Below are positions 25,493-34,322 of a stretch of DNA of 64,000 bases, piece after piece. A program made the translations under genes and the position numbers. The stretch covers positions 372,001 to 436,000 of the forward strand of contig NZ_NIWU01000004.1 of the NCBI RefSeq assembly GCF_002236105.1, given 5' to 3'. The notes below the pieces were generated by a model, which ran no database searches, was not told where the DNA came from, and was given only the letters and a program-made list of their open reading frames with translations. Within the stretch, counting starts at the first letter, position 1. Each line of letters starts with the position of its first letter. This DNA comes from Pseudomonas umsongensis. Lineage in GTDB: Bacteria > Pseudomonadota > Gammaproteobacteria > Pseudomonadales > Pseudomonadaceae.

Positions 25493-26884
25493 TCAGTTCA
25501 ACACCACCGCGCCACCTTTTTCCAGCTTGCGACGGCGAGCCACCAGCAAACCAGCAGCCACCACCAGCACGCTGAGCAGGCCAGTCGCGAGGATTTCCAC
25601 ACGATGAGCTTCCTGGAACAGCATGATGGTCAAGGCACCGACGATGAAAATGATCACCGCGTAGGTCAGGCCCGGGAACAACCACATGCTGAAGACGATT
25701 TTCTCGCCGCGAGCCATACGCTGCTTGCGCATGCGCAGTTGCGAGATCGCAATTACCAGGTACACCAGCAGCGCAATGGCGCCGGAGCTGGCCAACAGGA
25801 ACTCGAACACCGCAGCCGGGGCCACGTAGTTGGCGAAGGTTGCCAGGAACGCAGCACCAGTGGACAGCATCACCGCCCAGTAAGGGGTGCCGCTTTTGTT
25901 GGTGCGAGTAGACATGGCCGGCGCATCGCCGCGCTTGCCCAGGGAGAAGAGCATGCGCGACGAGGTGTACAGCGCTGAGTTCAGGCAGCTGGTCACGGCG
26001 ACCAGTACGACGATGTCGACGATCATCTTGGCGTTAGGAATACCCATGCGCTCAAGCACGGTCTGGTAGGAGCCCAGGCTCGCCAGCACCGGATCGTTCC
26101 AAGGCACCAGGGCCACGACGATGAAAATGGATACGAGGTAGAACAAGCCGATCCGCCAGATCACAGAGTTGGTGGCCTTGGAGATTTGCTTGCCAGGGTT
26201 CTTCGATTCCGCGGCCGCAATGGTCACGATCTCGGTGCCCATGAAGGAGAACATGGTGGTCAGGATGGCGCCCAACACCGCGCCCATGCCGTTTGGCAGG
26301 AAGCCCTGGGTGTCGAACAGATGGGAAACGCCGCTGACCTGGCTGCCCGGGAGGAAGCCGAAAATGGCCATGACGCCCAGAACGATGAAGCCGATGATGG
26401 CCAACACTTTGATCAGGGCAAACCAGAACTCGAACTCACCGTAGTTCTTCACGCTGAACAGGTTGGTCACGGTCAACAGCATCGTGATGACCAAGGCAAA
26501 GGCCCAGATATCCACACCTGGGAACCAGGCGTGCAGGATGGTTGCGGCGGCGTTGGCTTCCAACGGAATCACCAGGACCCAGAACCACCAGTACAGCCAG
26601 CCGATGGTGAAACCGGCCCAGTGACCAATCGCGCGATCGGCGTATGTCGAGAAGGAGCCCGTGTCCGGCGAGGCAACAGCCATTTCACCGAGCATGCGCA
26701 TCACCAGCACTACCAGCATGCCGGCGGCGGCGTAAGCCAGAAGCACGGCCGGGCCTGCTGCAGCGATGGCGTGGCCCGAGCCAACGAACAGGCCGGCGCC
26801 GATAACCCCGGCGATCGAAAGCATGGTGACATGCCGCGGTTTGAGCCCCTGTTCGAGGCCGTTAGAGCTTTGGATACTGCTCAT
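25493..26884 (-). CDS. gabP: APC amino-acid permease, GABA permease-like
   Basis: The frame continues 31 codons upstream, but MSSIQSSNGLEQGLKPRHVTM at 26884, after an AAGG ribosome site, is the likely start and gives 463 residues. The inner-membrane protein has about twelve helices with AAT-family signatures: MLSIAGVIGAGLFVGSGHA, LGEMAVASPDTGSFSTYA, GTEIVTIAAAESKNPGK and SSRMLFSLGKRGDAP. It fits GabP, which imports 4-aminobutyrate with protons, though related permeases carry other amino acids. GABA is the expected end product of the polyamine genes at 15.7-21.3 kb. A probable sigma-54 promoter lies upstream. Confidence 0.72.
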   Translation of the reverse strand: MSSIQSSNGLEQGLKPRHVTMLSIAGVIGAGLFVGSGHAIAAAGPAVLLAYAAAGMLVVLVMRMLGEMAVASPDTGSFSTYADRAIGHWAGFTIGWLYWWFWVLVIPLEANAAATILHAWFPGVDIWAFALVITMLLTVTNLFSVKNYGEFEFWFALIKVLAIIGFIVLGVMAIFGFLPGSQVSGVSHLFDTQGFLPNGMGAVLGAILTTMFSFMGTEIVTIAAAESKNPGKQISKATNSVIWRIGLFYLVSIFIVVALVPWNDPVLASLGSYQTVLERMGIPNAKMIVDIVVLVAVTSCLNSALYTSSRMLFSLGKRGDAPAMSTRTNKSGTPYWAVMLSTGAAFLATFANYVAPAAVFEFLLASSGAIALLVYLVIAISQLRMRKQRMARGEKIVFSMWLFPGLTYAVIIFIVGALTIMLFQEAHRVEILATGLLSVLVVAAGLLVARRRKLEKGGAVVLN

Positions 26885-27447
26885 TGAAACTACCTTTGTA
26901 AGGAAAAGCGAATGCATGCATCCCGCTTGTGTTCCTTCTTGTAAAAAGAAACAAACGGGGCGTTCCGGAATCTGCACGCAATAATTGCGCCAAAATGTTT
27001 CAAAGCCGTCTAGCTCGGGAATTTCATCCTGACCGGACAGTCATCGCAAGCCATTGATATTAATGGCACTTTGCCAAAGCGTTACCCTGCGACTCACTTT
27101 AGGAGCAATCCAGCGCACCGGAAACACACGTAGAAATTCCTCGATGCACGATAAAAGGGCAGATCCGGCACCATTGGCCCTTTAGCGCTTCCAACCCCCC
27201 GCCAAAGCTGGCAACATCGCGCCCTTTTTTACGCGACAGCCACCGCGCTTTTGTCTGAAAGCAGGGTTCAAACGGCTGTTCGGTTGTTGATGGGGCGACA
27301 GTCTGCTGTACCGATGCGACAACCTGCCACATACCACCCGTTTACTGCCCGTAGCGCTGTTGGCTGCCCTTGAAACGCTATGCTAGCTTGGCCGCCTCGC
27401 CAGGAAGGCCACCAACAGCAGGAGCGAATACACAATGAGGAACGCAC
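26885..27447. other. Intergenic region between gabP-like gene and the ABC operon
   Basis: This 563-base gap separates divergent genes. It contains the sigma-54-like element at 26976-26993. Toward the ABC operon a GGAGCG site precedes a possible short leader ATG at 27434. No convincing gene was found in the rest. Confidence 0.5.
26976..26993 (-). promoter_or_regulatory. Sigma-54 promoter for the GabP-like gene
   Basis: On the minus strand TTGGCGCAATTATTGCGT matches the -24/-12 pattern: GG and GC separated by exactly 10 bases, with the flanking TTGGC and TTGC. The predicted transcript start, near 26966, leaves a leader of about 80 bases before the ATG at 26884. Confidence 0.65.
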
Positions 27448-28221
27448 ATGGCTGAGGCCACGCCCGCGCTTGAAATCCGCAACTTGCACAAACGCTACGG
27501 CTCGCTGGAGGTACTCAAGGGTATCTCGCTGACCGCCCGCGACGGCGACGTGATCTCGATCCTCGGCTCCTCCGGTTCCGGCAAGTCCACGTTCCTGCGT
27601 TGCATCAACCTGCTGGAAAACCCACACCAGGGTCAGATCCTGGTGGCCGGCGAGGAACTCAAGCTCAAGGCCGCGAAGAACGGCGAACTGGTCGCTGCCG
27701 ACGGCAAGCAGATCAACCGACTGCGCAGCGAAATAGGTTTTGTATTTCAAAACTTTAACCTGTGGCCGCACATGAGCGTGCTCGACAACATCATCGAGGC
27801 CCCGCGCCGCGTACTTGGCCAGAGCAAGGCCGAAGCCATCGAAGTCGCCGAAGCCCTGCTGGCCAAGGTCGGCATCGCCGACAAGCGCCACGCCTACCCG
27901 GCGCAATTGTCCGGCGGCCAGCAACAACGTGCGGCCATCGCCCGCACCCTGGCCATGCAGCCCAAGGTCATCCTGTTCGACGAGCCCACTTCCGCGCTTG
28001 ACCCGGAAATGGTCCAGGAAGTACTTAATGTCATCCGCGCACTGGCCGAAGAAGGCCGCACCATGCTGCTGGTCACCCATGAGATGGGCTTTGCCCGTCA
28101 GGTCTCCAGCGAAGTGGTGTTCCTCCACCAGGGCCTGGTAGAAGAGCAAGGATCGCCACAGCAGGTGTTTGAAAACCCGCTTTCGGCGCGCTGCAAACAA
28201 TTCATGTCCAGCAACCGCTAA
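27448..28221 (+). CDS. Polar amino-acid ABC transporter ATPase
   Basis: The 257-residue ATPase has Walker A GSSGSGKST, the Q-loop FVFQNFNLWPH, the signature LSGGQQQRAAIA, Walker B VILFDEPTSALD and the switch His in LVTHEMGF. The insertion ELVAADGKQINRLRSEIG after the first third is the mark of the HisP/AotP/ArtP branch, which serves basic or polar amino acids. It is the first gene of an ATPase, binding protein, permease, permease operon. Neighbouring spacing is 13 bases to the binding-protein gene. Confidence 0.93.
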   Translation: MAEATPALEIRNLHKRYGSLEVLKGISLTARDGDVISILGSSGSGKSTFLRCINLLENPHQGQILVAGEELKLKAAKNGELVAADGKQINRLRSEIGFVFQNFNLWPHMSVLDNIIEAPRRVLGQSKAEAIEVAEALLAKVGIADKRHAYPAQLSGGQQQRAAIARTLAMQPKVILFDEPTSALDPEMVQEVLNVIRALAEEGRTMLLVTHEMGFARQVSSEVVFLHQGLVEEQGSPQQVFENPLSARCKQFMSSNR

Positions 28222-28234
28222 CGGAGCTAACCGC

Positions 28235-28981
28235 ATGCGCAATTACAAGAAGGTCTTCCTGGCCGCCGCCGTTACCCTGGCGTTCAGCGCCGGTGCCATG
28301 GCCGAAACCCTGAAGATGGGCATCGAAGCGGCCTACCCGCCGTTCAACAATAAAGATGCCAGTGGCAATGTCGTCGGCTTCGACAAGGAAATCGGCGACG
28401 CCCTGTGCGCCAAGATGAAAGTCGAGTGCACCGTCGTGACCTCCGACTGGGACGGCATCATCCCCGCCCTGAACGCCAAGAAGTTCGACTTCCTGATCTC
28501 CTCAATGTCGATCACCGACGAGCGCAAGCAAGCGGTGGACTTCACCGACCCGTACTACTCCAACAAGCTGCAGTTCATCGCCAAGAAAGACGTCGATTTC
28601 AAGACCGACAAGGCTTCCCTGCAGGGCAAAGTGATCGGCGCGCAGCGCGCGACGCTGGCGGGTACCTGGCTGGAAGACAACATGGAAGGCGTTGAAGTCA
28701 AACTCTACGACACCCAGGAAAACGCTTACCTGGACCTGACTTCCGGTCGCCTTGACGGCATCCTGGCCGACAAGTACGTCAACTATGAGTGGCTCAAGAG
28801 CGACGCAGGCAAATCCTACGAGTTCAAAGGCGACCCAGTGGAAGAAAGCGACAAGATCGGTATCGCCGTTCGCAAGAACGACCCTATCCGCGAGAAGCTG
28901 AACACTGCGCTCAAGGAAATCGTTGCCGACGGCACCTACAAGAAGATCAACGACAAGTACTTCCCGTTCAGCATCTATTGA
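28235..28981 (+). CDS. Periplasmic amino-acid-binding protein (family 3)
   Basis: The start at 28235 follows GGAGCTAACC and gives a clear signal peptide (FLAAAVTLAFSAGAMA-ET); the open frame itself begins earlier. The 248-residue product shows LKMGIEAAYPPFN, GFDKEIGDALC, FDFLISSMSITDERKQAVDFTDPYY and GDPVEESDKIGIAVRKNDP. These match the HisJ/ArgT/AotJ group, in which the acidic pocket binds lysine, arginine, ornithine or histidine. The exact ligand is not determined. Confidence 0.92.
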   Translation: MRNYKKVFLAAAVTLAFSAGAMAETLKMGIEAAYPPFNNKDASGNVVGFDKEIGDALCAKMKVECTVVTSDWDGIIPALNAKKFDFLISSMSITDERKQAVDFTDPYYSNKLQFIAKKDVDFKTDKASLQGKVIGAQRATLAGTWLEDNMEGVEVKLYDTQENAYLDLTSGRLDGILADKYVNYEWLKSDAGKSYEFKGDPVEESDKIGIAVRKNDPIREKLNTALKEIVADGTYKKINDKYFPFSIY

Positions 28982-29052
28982 TCCTGACCTGCCTGACCGG
29001 CGCCTGATGGCGCCGGTCACGGTATTGCCTGCCGCGATTTGAAAAGAAATCC

Positions 29053-29748
29053 ATGATTATCGACCTCTACGGATTCGGCCCGGCGCTCGCCGCTGGCGCG
29101 CTGATGACTGTGAAACTGGCACTCTCGGCCCTGTGCCTGGGGCTGGTGCTCGGTCTGCTCGGCGCCTTGGCCAAGACTTCCCCGTACAAGCCGTTGCAAT
29201 GGCTTGGCGGCACATACTCGACACTGGTTCGCGGCATCCCGGAGCTGCTCTGGGTGCTGTTGATCTACTTCGGCACCGTTAACCTGATGCGCGCCCTGGG
29301 CGAGTTTTTCGGTAACCCCGACCTTGAGCTCAATGCCTTCGCTGCGGGCGTGATTGCCCTGGGCCTGTGCTTTGGCGCCTACGCCACGGAAGTGTTTCGC
29401 GGCGCGATCCTCGCCATACCCAAAGGCCATCGTGAAGCCGGCGTGGCCCTGGGCCTGTCGAAATTTCGCATCTTCACCAAGTTGATCATGCCGCAGATGT
29501 GGCGCATCGCCCTGCCGGGCCTGGGCAACCTGTTCATGATCCTGATGAAGGACACCGCGCTGGTGTCGGTGATCGGCCTGGAAGAAATCATGCGTCACGC
29601 GCAAATCGGCGTGACCGTCTCCAAGCAACCGTTCACCTTTTATATGGTCGCGGCGTTCATGTATCTGAGTCTGACGATTCTAGCCATGACCGGCATGCAC
29701 TTCCTGGAAAAACGCGCCGCTCGCGGCTTCGCGAGGAGCGCCCAATGA
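29053..29748 (+). CDS. Amino-acid ABC transporter permease (HisQ-like)
   Basis: The 231-residue inner-membrane protein has five or so helices and the EAA loop around AIPKGHREAGVALGLSKFRIF, which contacts the ATPase. The N-terminal MTVKLALSALCLGLVLGL and VRGIPELLWVLLIYFGT are typical of HisQ/AotQ. Its stop overlaps the next permease start as ATGA, so the two subunits are co-translated into a heterodimer. Confidence 0.92.
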   Translation: MIIDLYGFGPALAAGALMTVKLALSALCLGLVLGLLGALAKTSPYKPLQWLGGTYSTLVRGIPELLWVLLIYFGTVNLMRALGEFFGNPDLELNAFAAGVIALGLCFGAYATEVFRGAILAIPKGHREAGVALGLSKFRIFTKLIMPQMWRIALPGLGNLFMILMKDTALVSVIGLEEIMRHAQIGVTVSKQPFTFYMVAAFMYLSLTILAMTGMHFLEKRAARGFARSAQ

Positions 29749-30434
29749 ACTGGGAAGTCATCATCAAGTGGCTGCCGAAACTGGCCCAGGGCGCAACCCT
29801 GACCCTGGAACTGGTCGCCATTGCCGTCATCGCCGGCCTCCTGCTGGCGATCCCGCTGGGCATCGCGCGTTCGTCGCGCCTGTGGTGGGTGCGAGCGTTT
29901 CCCTACGCCTACATCTTCTTTTTCCGCGGTACGCCGTTGCTGGTCCAACTGTTCCTCGTCTATTACGGGCTGGCGCAGTTCGACGCGATCCGTAATAGCT
30001 CGATGTGGCCCTACCTGCGCGATCCGTTCTGGTGTGCGACAGCCACCATGACCCTGCACACTGCCGCCTACATCGCTGAAATCCTGCGCGGCGCGATCCA
30101 GGCGATACCGCCGGGTGAGATCGAAGCGGCTCGGGCGCTGGGCATGTCCAAAGCCAAGGCGCTGATCTACATCATGCTGCCCCGCGCGGCGCGCATCGGC
30201 CTGCCGGCCTACAGCAACGAAGTGATCCTGATGCTCAAGGCCAGCGCCCTGGCCAGCACCGTGACGTTGCTGGAACTGACCGGCATGGCCCGTACCATCA
30301 TCGCCCGGACCTACCTGCCGGTGGAGATCTTCTTCGCCGCTGGCATGTTCTATCTGCTGATGGCCTACGTGCTGGTACGCGGCTTCAAGCTGCTGGAGCG
30401 CTGGTTGCGCGTCGATGCCTGCCAAGGGCGTTGA
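29745..30434 (+). CDS. Amino-acid ABC transporter permease (HisM-like)
   Basis: The 229-residue second permease subunit has FFFRGTPLLVQLFLVYYGLAQ and the EAA loop AIPPGEIEAARALGMSKAKAL. The start is the ATG that overlaps the previous stop. Its last 20 bases overlap the following methyltransferase gene, which may be translationally coupled to the transporter. Confidence 0.92.
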   Translation: MNWEVIIKWLPKLAQGATLTLELVAIAVIAGLLLAIPLGIARSSRLWWVRAFPYAYIFFFRGTPLLVQLFLVYYGLAQFDAIRNSSMWPYLRDPFWCATATMTLHTAAYIAEILRGAIQAIPPGEIEAARALGMSKAKALIYIMLPRAARIGLPAYSNEVILMLKASALASTVTLLELTGMARTIIARTYLPVEIFFAAGMFYLLMAYVLVRGFKLLERWLRVDACQGR

Positions 30435-31644
30435 TCCTCAGGTGCTGACGGGCGAGGAACTGCTCGCCCGTTTTACCGCGCTGGACACTTTTCTTACAGC
30501 GCACCAGGCCCTGTGGAAACCTCGCCCCTTCACACATCTGCAACTGCCCTGGGAAACCACCTACCCCGAACTCGCCACTTGGCTTCGCGGGCGATCGCTG
30601 GAAGAGGCGGAAAGCGCTCACAACCACCCTGCCCTTGTAGATGCGCCGCAGCCTTTTGCTGCATTGGCGGACATGTCCCTGGCACTGAGTGCGCTGGATG
30701 AATTGCCTGCTCATACGCTCGAAGCGCCGGCTCATCGATTGAATGTGGATGTTCCAGGGCGCAAGTGGCAGCAAATTGAAGCCTTTGCCGGTCGACTGCA
30801 GTTTGCTGATCCCGCCAGGCATTGGCTGGACTGGTGTTCGGGCAAGGGACACCTGGGCCGCCGCCTGCTACAACCCGGACAGCAACTCACCTGCCTGGAA
30901 TACGATCCAGCGCTGGTTGCCAGCGGCCAGGCACTCAGCCAGCACCATCGACTGCACGCGCTGCATGTCGAACAGGATGTACTGGCGGCCAATGCGGCAG
31001 CGCTATTGGAAGCTCGACATACACCCGTCGCACTGCATGCCTGCGGCGATTTGCACGTGAGACTGATCCGGCTCGCCAGCGCAGCCGGCTGCAAGCAACT
31101 GGCCATCGCCCCTTGCTGCTACAACCGGACCCACCTGACACGGTATTCGCCGATGTCCTCGGCCGCGCAATACTCTGACCTGCAGCTGTCCCTCGATGAT
31201 CTGGGGCTGCCAATGAGTGAAACCGTCACCGCCGGCGCCCGCGTACGACGCCAACGCGACACCTCGATGGCCCGACGCCTGGGCTTTGACTTGTTGCAAA
31301 GGCAACTGCGCGGCGTCGACGAGTACCTGCCAACCCCATCCCTGCCCAACGCCTGGCTGGAAAAATCCTTTGCCGAATACTGCCAGCACTTGGCCGAACT
31401 CAAAGAGTTATCCACAGTCGGCGCCCAAAATTGGCCCGAGCTCGAGGCCGCCGGATGGCAGCGCCTTGCCCAGGTACGCAATCTAGAGCTCCTGCGCGGA
31501 CTTTTCCGACGCCCATTGGAACTTTGGCTGGTGCTCGATCGGGCCCTTTTCCTGCAAGAACAGGGTTACACCGTTCGCCTCGGCACCTTCTGCGAATCCT
31601 CGATCACACCGCGTAACATCCTGCTGCTGGCGGAACACCCTTAA
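30415..31644 (+). CDS. SAM-dependent methyltransferase, substrate unknown
   Basis: The 409-residue cytoplasmic protein has a Rossmann methyltransferase core at about residues 115-240: LDWCSGKGHLGRRLL is motif I, LTCLEYDPALVASG motif II, and VALHACGDLH motif IV. Two cysteines in AIAPCCYNRT follow, as in the GSTCD/TRM13-like class. The N-terminal 110 residues and the C-terminal 150 are family-specific. The start overlaps the permease gene by 20 bases. It is the last gene of the ABC unit. An RNA or small-molecule target is possible; sequence alone does not decide. Confidence 0.8.
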   Translation: MPAKGVDPQVLTGEELLARFTALDTFLTAHQALWKPRPFTHLQLPWETTYPELATWLRGRSLEEAESAHNHPALVDAPQPFAALADMSLALSALDELPAHTLEAPAHRLNVDVPGRKWQQIEAFAGRLQFADPARHWLDWCSGKGHLGRRLLQPGQQLTCLEYDPALVASGQALSQHHRLHALHVEQDVLAANAAALLEARHTPVALHACGDLHVRLIRLASAAGCKQLAIAPCCYNRTHLTRYSPMSSAAQYSDLQLSLDDLGLPMSETVTAGARVRRQRDTSMARRLGFDLLQRQLRGVDEYLPTPSLPNAWLEKSFAEYCQHLAELKELSTVGAQNWPELEAAGWQRLAQVRNLELLRGLFRRPLELWLVLDRALFLQEQGYTVRLGTFCESSITPRNILLLAEHP

Positions 31645-32038
31645 CGCCTCACAGCCTGTGGATAACTCTGTTGATGAAATATTCATGGATCCAATCTTTA
31701 CAGCTGCTTCAGCCCTGAAACAACGCTGATCAAATTTCGCACACTGAATAAAAAACCCAAAAAACAGGCATTTGCGAACTAATGAGAACGGATCCACAAA
31801 ATCACTGTAAACCGGGTGAATCGAAAATCCCGTTGTGCATAAGCATTCGATCAAAAGACATAATCAACGACGGATCGGCCCGGCAGCACGCAAGAAAATG
31901 CAGCGCCGAGACCTCGTTTTGCACCGCGCGATGACAACCAGTGTGGGTCGAAAGACCTCAACAGAAGCCCGCGCAAAAATAGTCTGAATTCAGGGGTTTA
32001 CAGAACCTTCCCAATCGCTATAATCGTCGCCCTGACAT
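31645..32038. other. Intergenic region upstream of tRNA-Thr
   Basis: This 394-base AT-rich gap holds the tRNA-Thr promoter at its right end. No gene or strong terminator hairpin was recognised in the rest. Confidence 0.5.
31997..32024 (+). promoter_or_regulatory. Sigma-70 promoter of tRNA-Thr
   Basis: TTTACA at 31997-32002 and a perfect TATAAT at 32019-32024, with a 16-base spacer, lie 15 bases before the tRNA. Confidence 0.75.
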
Positions 32039-32114
<76 letters not shown>

Positions 32115-32120
32115 TACAAA

Positions 32121-32151
32121 ACAAAGGCTCGCAGCGATGCGGGCCTTTTGT
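32121..32151 (+). terminator. Terminator after tRNA-Thr
   Basis: ACAAAGGCTCGC and GCGGGCCTTTTGT pair across a 6-base loop directly after the tRNA; one mismatch lies in the stem. Confidence 0.75.
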
Positions 32152-32177
32152 TTATCTGCGATAAAGCAAAGCGCACC

Positions 32178-32945
32178 TCATCTATCGTGCAGATGCTTCT
32201 TCAAGAACGACCGGGTTCGTTCGTGGACCGGATTCTGCAAGATCTCTGCTGGCGCCCCTTCCTCTACGACAACCCCACCGTCCATAAAGACAATCCGGTC
32301 TGCAACTTCGCCTGCAAAACGCATTTCATGGGTGACGATCAACATTGTCATATGCTCGGCCGCGAGCTGCTTCATGACTTGATTGACCTCTTCGACGAGC
32401 TCTGGGTCCAGCGCCGATGTGGCCTCATCGAACAGCATGACTTTCGGTTGCATAGCCAGTGCCCTGGCGATGGCAACGCGCTGCTTCTGCCCCCCTGACA
32501 GTCGAGAAGGATACTCATCGAATTTGTTGGCCAGCCCAACTTTTGACAAATATTCCATTGCCAACTCACGAGCTTCTTTCTTCGAAAGCCCTTTAAGCTT
32601 GATCGGGCCAAGGGCTATATTTTCATACACGGTCAAGTGCGGAAATAAATTGAAGTGCTGGAATACCATGCCCATCTGCTGGCGCACAGCGTTTATATGC
32701 TGTTCAAACGCACGACCTTTCAACGCCCGATTGACTTGCTCACCCTCTAGCCAGATCTCGCCATCGTTCAAAACTTCCAGGTGGTTGATTGACCGCAGGA
32801 GCGTACTTTTGCCAGAGCCACTGGGACCAATGATAGCGATGATTTGCCCTCGAGTTACGCAAAGATCGATTCCCTTGAGTACTTCAAGTGCTCCGTAGGC
32901 CTTACGAGCGCCCCTCACCTCAACCATGAATTCATTTCTGGTCAT
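32178..32945 (-). CDS. Amino-acid-type ABC transporter ATPase
   Basis: The 255-residue ATPase contains Walker A GPSGSGKST, FQHFNLFPH at the Q-loop, the signature LSGGQKQRVAIA, Walker B VMLFDEATSALD (Ala replacing the usual Pro) and the switch His in IVTHEMRFAGEV. It belongs to the GlnQ/ArtP type. It is the last gene of the operon that begins with the kinase-LytM-PLP fusion, and its ATG overlaps the permease stop. Codon and base use are AT-richer than in backbone genes such as asmA. Confidence 0.92.
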   Translation of the reverse strand: MTRNEFMVEVRGARKAYGALEVLKGIDLCVTRGQIIAIIGPSGSGKSTLLRSINHLEVLNDGEIWLEGEQVNRALKGRAFEQHINAVRQQMGMVFQHFNLFPHLTVYENIALGPIKLKGLSKKEARELAMEYLSKVGLANKFDEYPSRLSGGQKQRVAIARALAMQPKVMLFDEATSALDPELVEEVNQVMKQLAAEHMTMLIVTHEMRFAGEVADRIVFMDGGVVVEEGAPAEILQNPVHERTRSFLKKHLHDR

Positions 32946-33601
32946 CGTGACATCTCTACCTTACTTTCGAGAAGATGCAAGCCCGCCTCGAGAACAAGAT
33001 TGGCTGCATAATAAATAACCGCGACCGTCAGATAAAACTCAAACGGGCTATAAGTCTCGCTTACTGCAAGTTGCGCGCTATATACCAATTCGGCAATTCC
33101 GATAATAGAAACCAGTGAAGTGTCCTTGAGCAGGACAATCATGTTATTTCCAAGCGGCGCAATCGTCCTGCGTAGCGCTTGCGGCACGATGATGTAGCGC
33201 TGAGTCTGTCCACGACTGAAGCCTATGGACCGGGCACCTTCAATTTGACCAGGGTCTACTGACATCACACCAGCACGAATGACGTCGGCATTGTAGACGG
33301 CGAAGTGCAGGCTAAGGCCTATGATGCCAGCCACCAGTGCAGGAATATCGATCCCCACTTGCACAAGACCGTAATAAATCAAATACAACTGAAGCAGGAG
33401 TGGGGTCCCCATGAGCAGCCAGGTCATAAAGCGCACGGGTAGCGCCAGGATTTTAGGCGCATACAGAACGATCAGTGCAAAGGCTACCCCGGCGATCAAG
33501 CTCAATACGCTTGAGCTTAGAAACATCACGACCGTCCACCAAAGGCCCGTCGCCAGCAATTCGGAATAGGGAGTAACGATACTAAGATCCAGGTTTTGCA
33601 T
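32942..33601 (-). CDS. Amino-acid ABC transporter permease
   Basis: The open frame starts 16 codons earlier, but the ATG at 33601 (MQNLDLSIVTPYSELL) follows an AAGGTGAG ribosome site and begins 10 bases after the upstream stop, so it is preferred. The inner-membrane subunit has LLMGTPLLLQLYLIYYGL and the EAA loop SVDPGQIEGARSIGFSRGQT. The row 33001-33060 is 27/60 G+C, clearly lower than in the backbone genes. It pairs with the following gene as a heterodimeric channel. Confidence 0.88.
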   Translation of the reverse strand: MQNLDLSIVTPYSELLATGLWWTVVMFLSSSVLSLIAGVAFALIVLYAPKILALPVRFMTWLLMGTPLLLQLYLIYYGLVQVGIDIPALVAGIIGLSLHFAVYNADVIRAGVMSVDPGQIEGARSIGFSRGQTQRYIIVPQALRRTIAPLGNNMIVLLKDTSLVSIIGIAELVYSAQLAVSETYSPFEFYLTVAVIYYAANLVLEAGLHLLESKVEMSR

Positions 33602-33611
33602 CTGAATGCTC

Positions 33612-34259
33612 TCACCTTGCCGCGAAGCGATTATCGAGGTAGTCAACAAGAAATCTAACCGAATAGACCATCACGATATAAAGCAATGCAGACACCATAA
33701 AAATCTCAAAAGGCTTGTACGTTGAACTGATAAAACGTTGCGCGGTATAGGACAGTTCAACAACGGAGATCGTCGACACCAACGCAGACCCTTTTATAAG
33801 CGCGACAGCATTTACGCCCAGCGGCCTTATCATCAGTTTTGCAGCTTGTGGCAGCTTGATAAGCCATAAAGTTTGCCCGCGCCCAAAACCAATTGAACGT
33901 GCGGCTTCTTCCTGGCCAGGATCAACGTTGATGATTGCGCCACGGATCGATTCCGCCATGTAGGCCGCGATGTTCAGGCCCAAGCCGATTACGCCAGCGG
34001 CAAACGGCTCCAATTCAAGGCCGACCTGCGGCCCACCAAAGTAAATGATGAATAGCTGAACCAGACAGGGAGTGCCGCGAAAAACACTGATGTAGATTCT
34101 TGCGAGGCTCCTAAATATGAGAAAAGTGGACAACCGCGCAGCAACCAGCACGATAGCGACCAGGAAACCCAGCAGGAGTGCAAGTACCGAGATTTGCACC
34201 GTAATCCAGGACGCTTCCAGGAAAAACGGGAATGTGCGCTGTATGAGTGTCAGATCCAT
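33612..34259 (-). CDS. Amino-acid ABC transporter permease
   Basis: The start was set at 34259 (MDLTLIQRTFPFFLEAS), since the 17 codons upstream lack permease similarity. The product has VFRGTPCLVQLFIIYFG, AAYMAESIRGAIINVDPGQ and the EAA loop continuing EEAARSIGFGRGQT. It forms the membrane channel with the other permease. It lies 63 bases downstream of the binding-protein gene. Confidence 0.86.
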   Translation of the reverse strand: MDLTLIQRTFPFFLEASWITVQISVLALLLGFLVAIVLVAARLSTFLIFRSLARIYISVFRGTPCLVQLFIIYFGGPQVGLELEPFAAGVIGLGLNIAAYMAESIRGAIINVDPGQEEAARSIGFGRGQTLWLIKLPQAAKLMIRPLGVNAVALIKGSALVSTISVVELSYTAQRFISSTYKPFEIFMVSALLYIVMVYSVRFLVDYLDNRFAAR

Positions 34260-34322
34260 GGAAACGCTCGGAAAAGGCCGATTGACTGGCCCGACGAAAA
34301 GTCGGGCCACGCTAAAGATGAA

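Noticed and set aside
27099..27332. 77-codon minus-strand frame in the gap before the ABC operon
   Set aside because: No ribosome site, no recognisable motif and odd composition; treated as non-coding.
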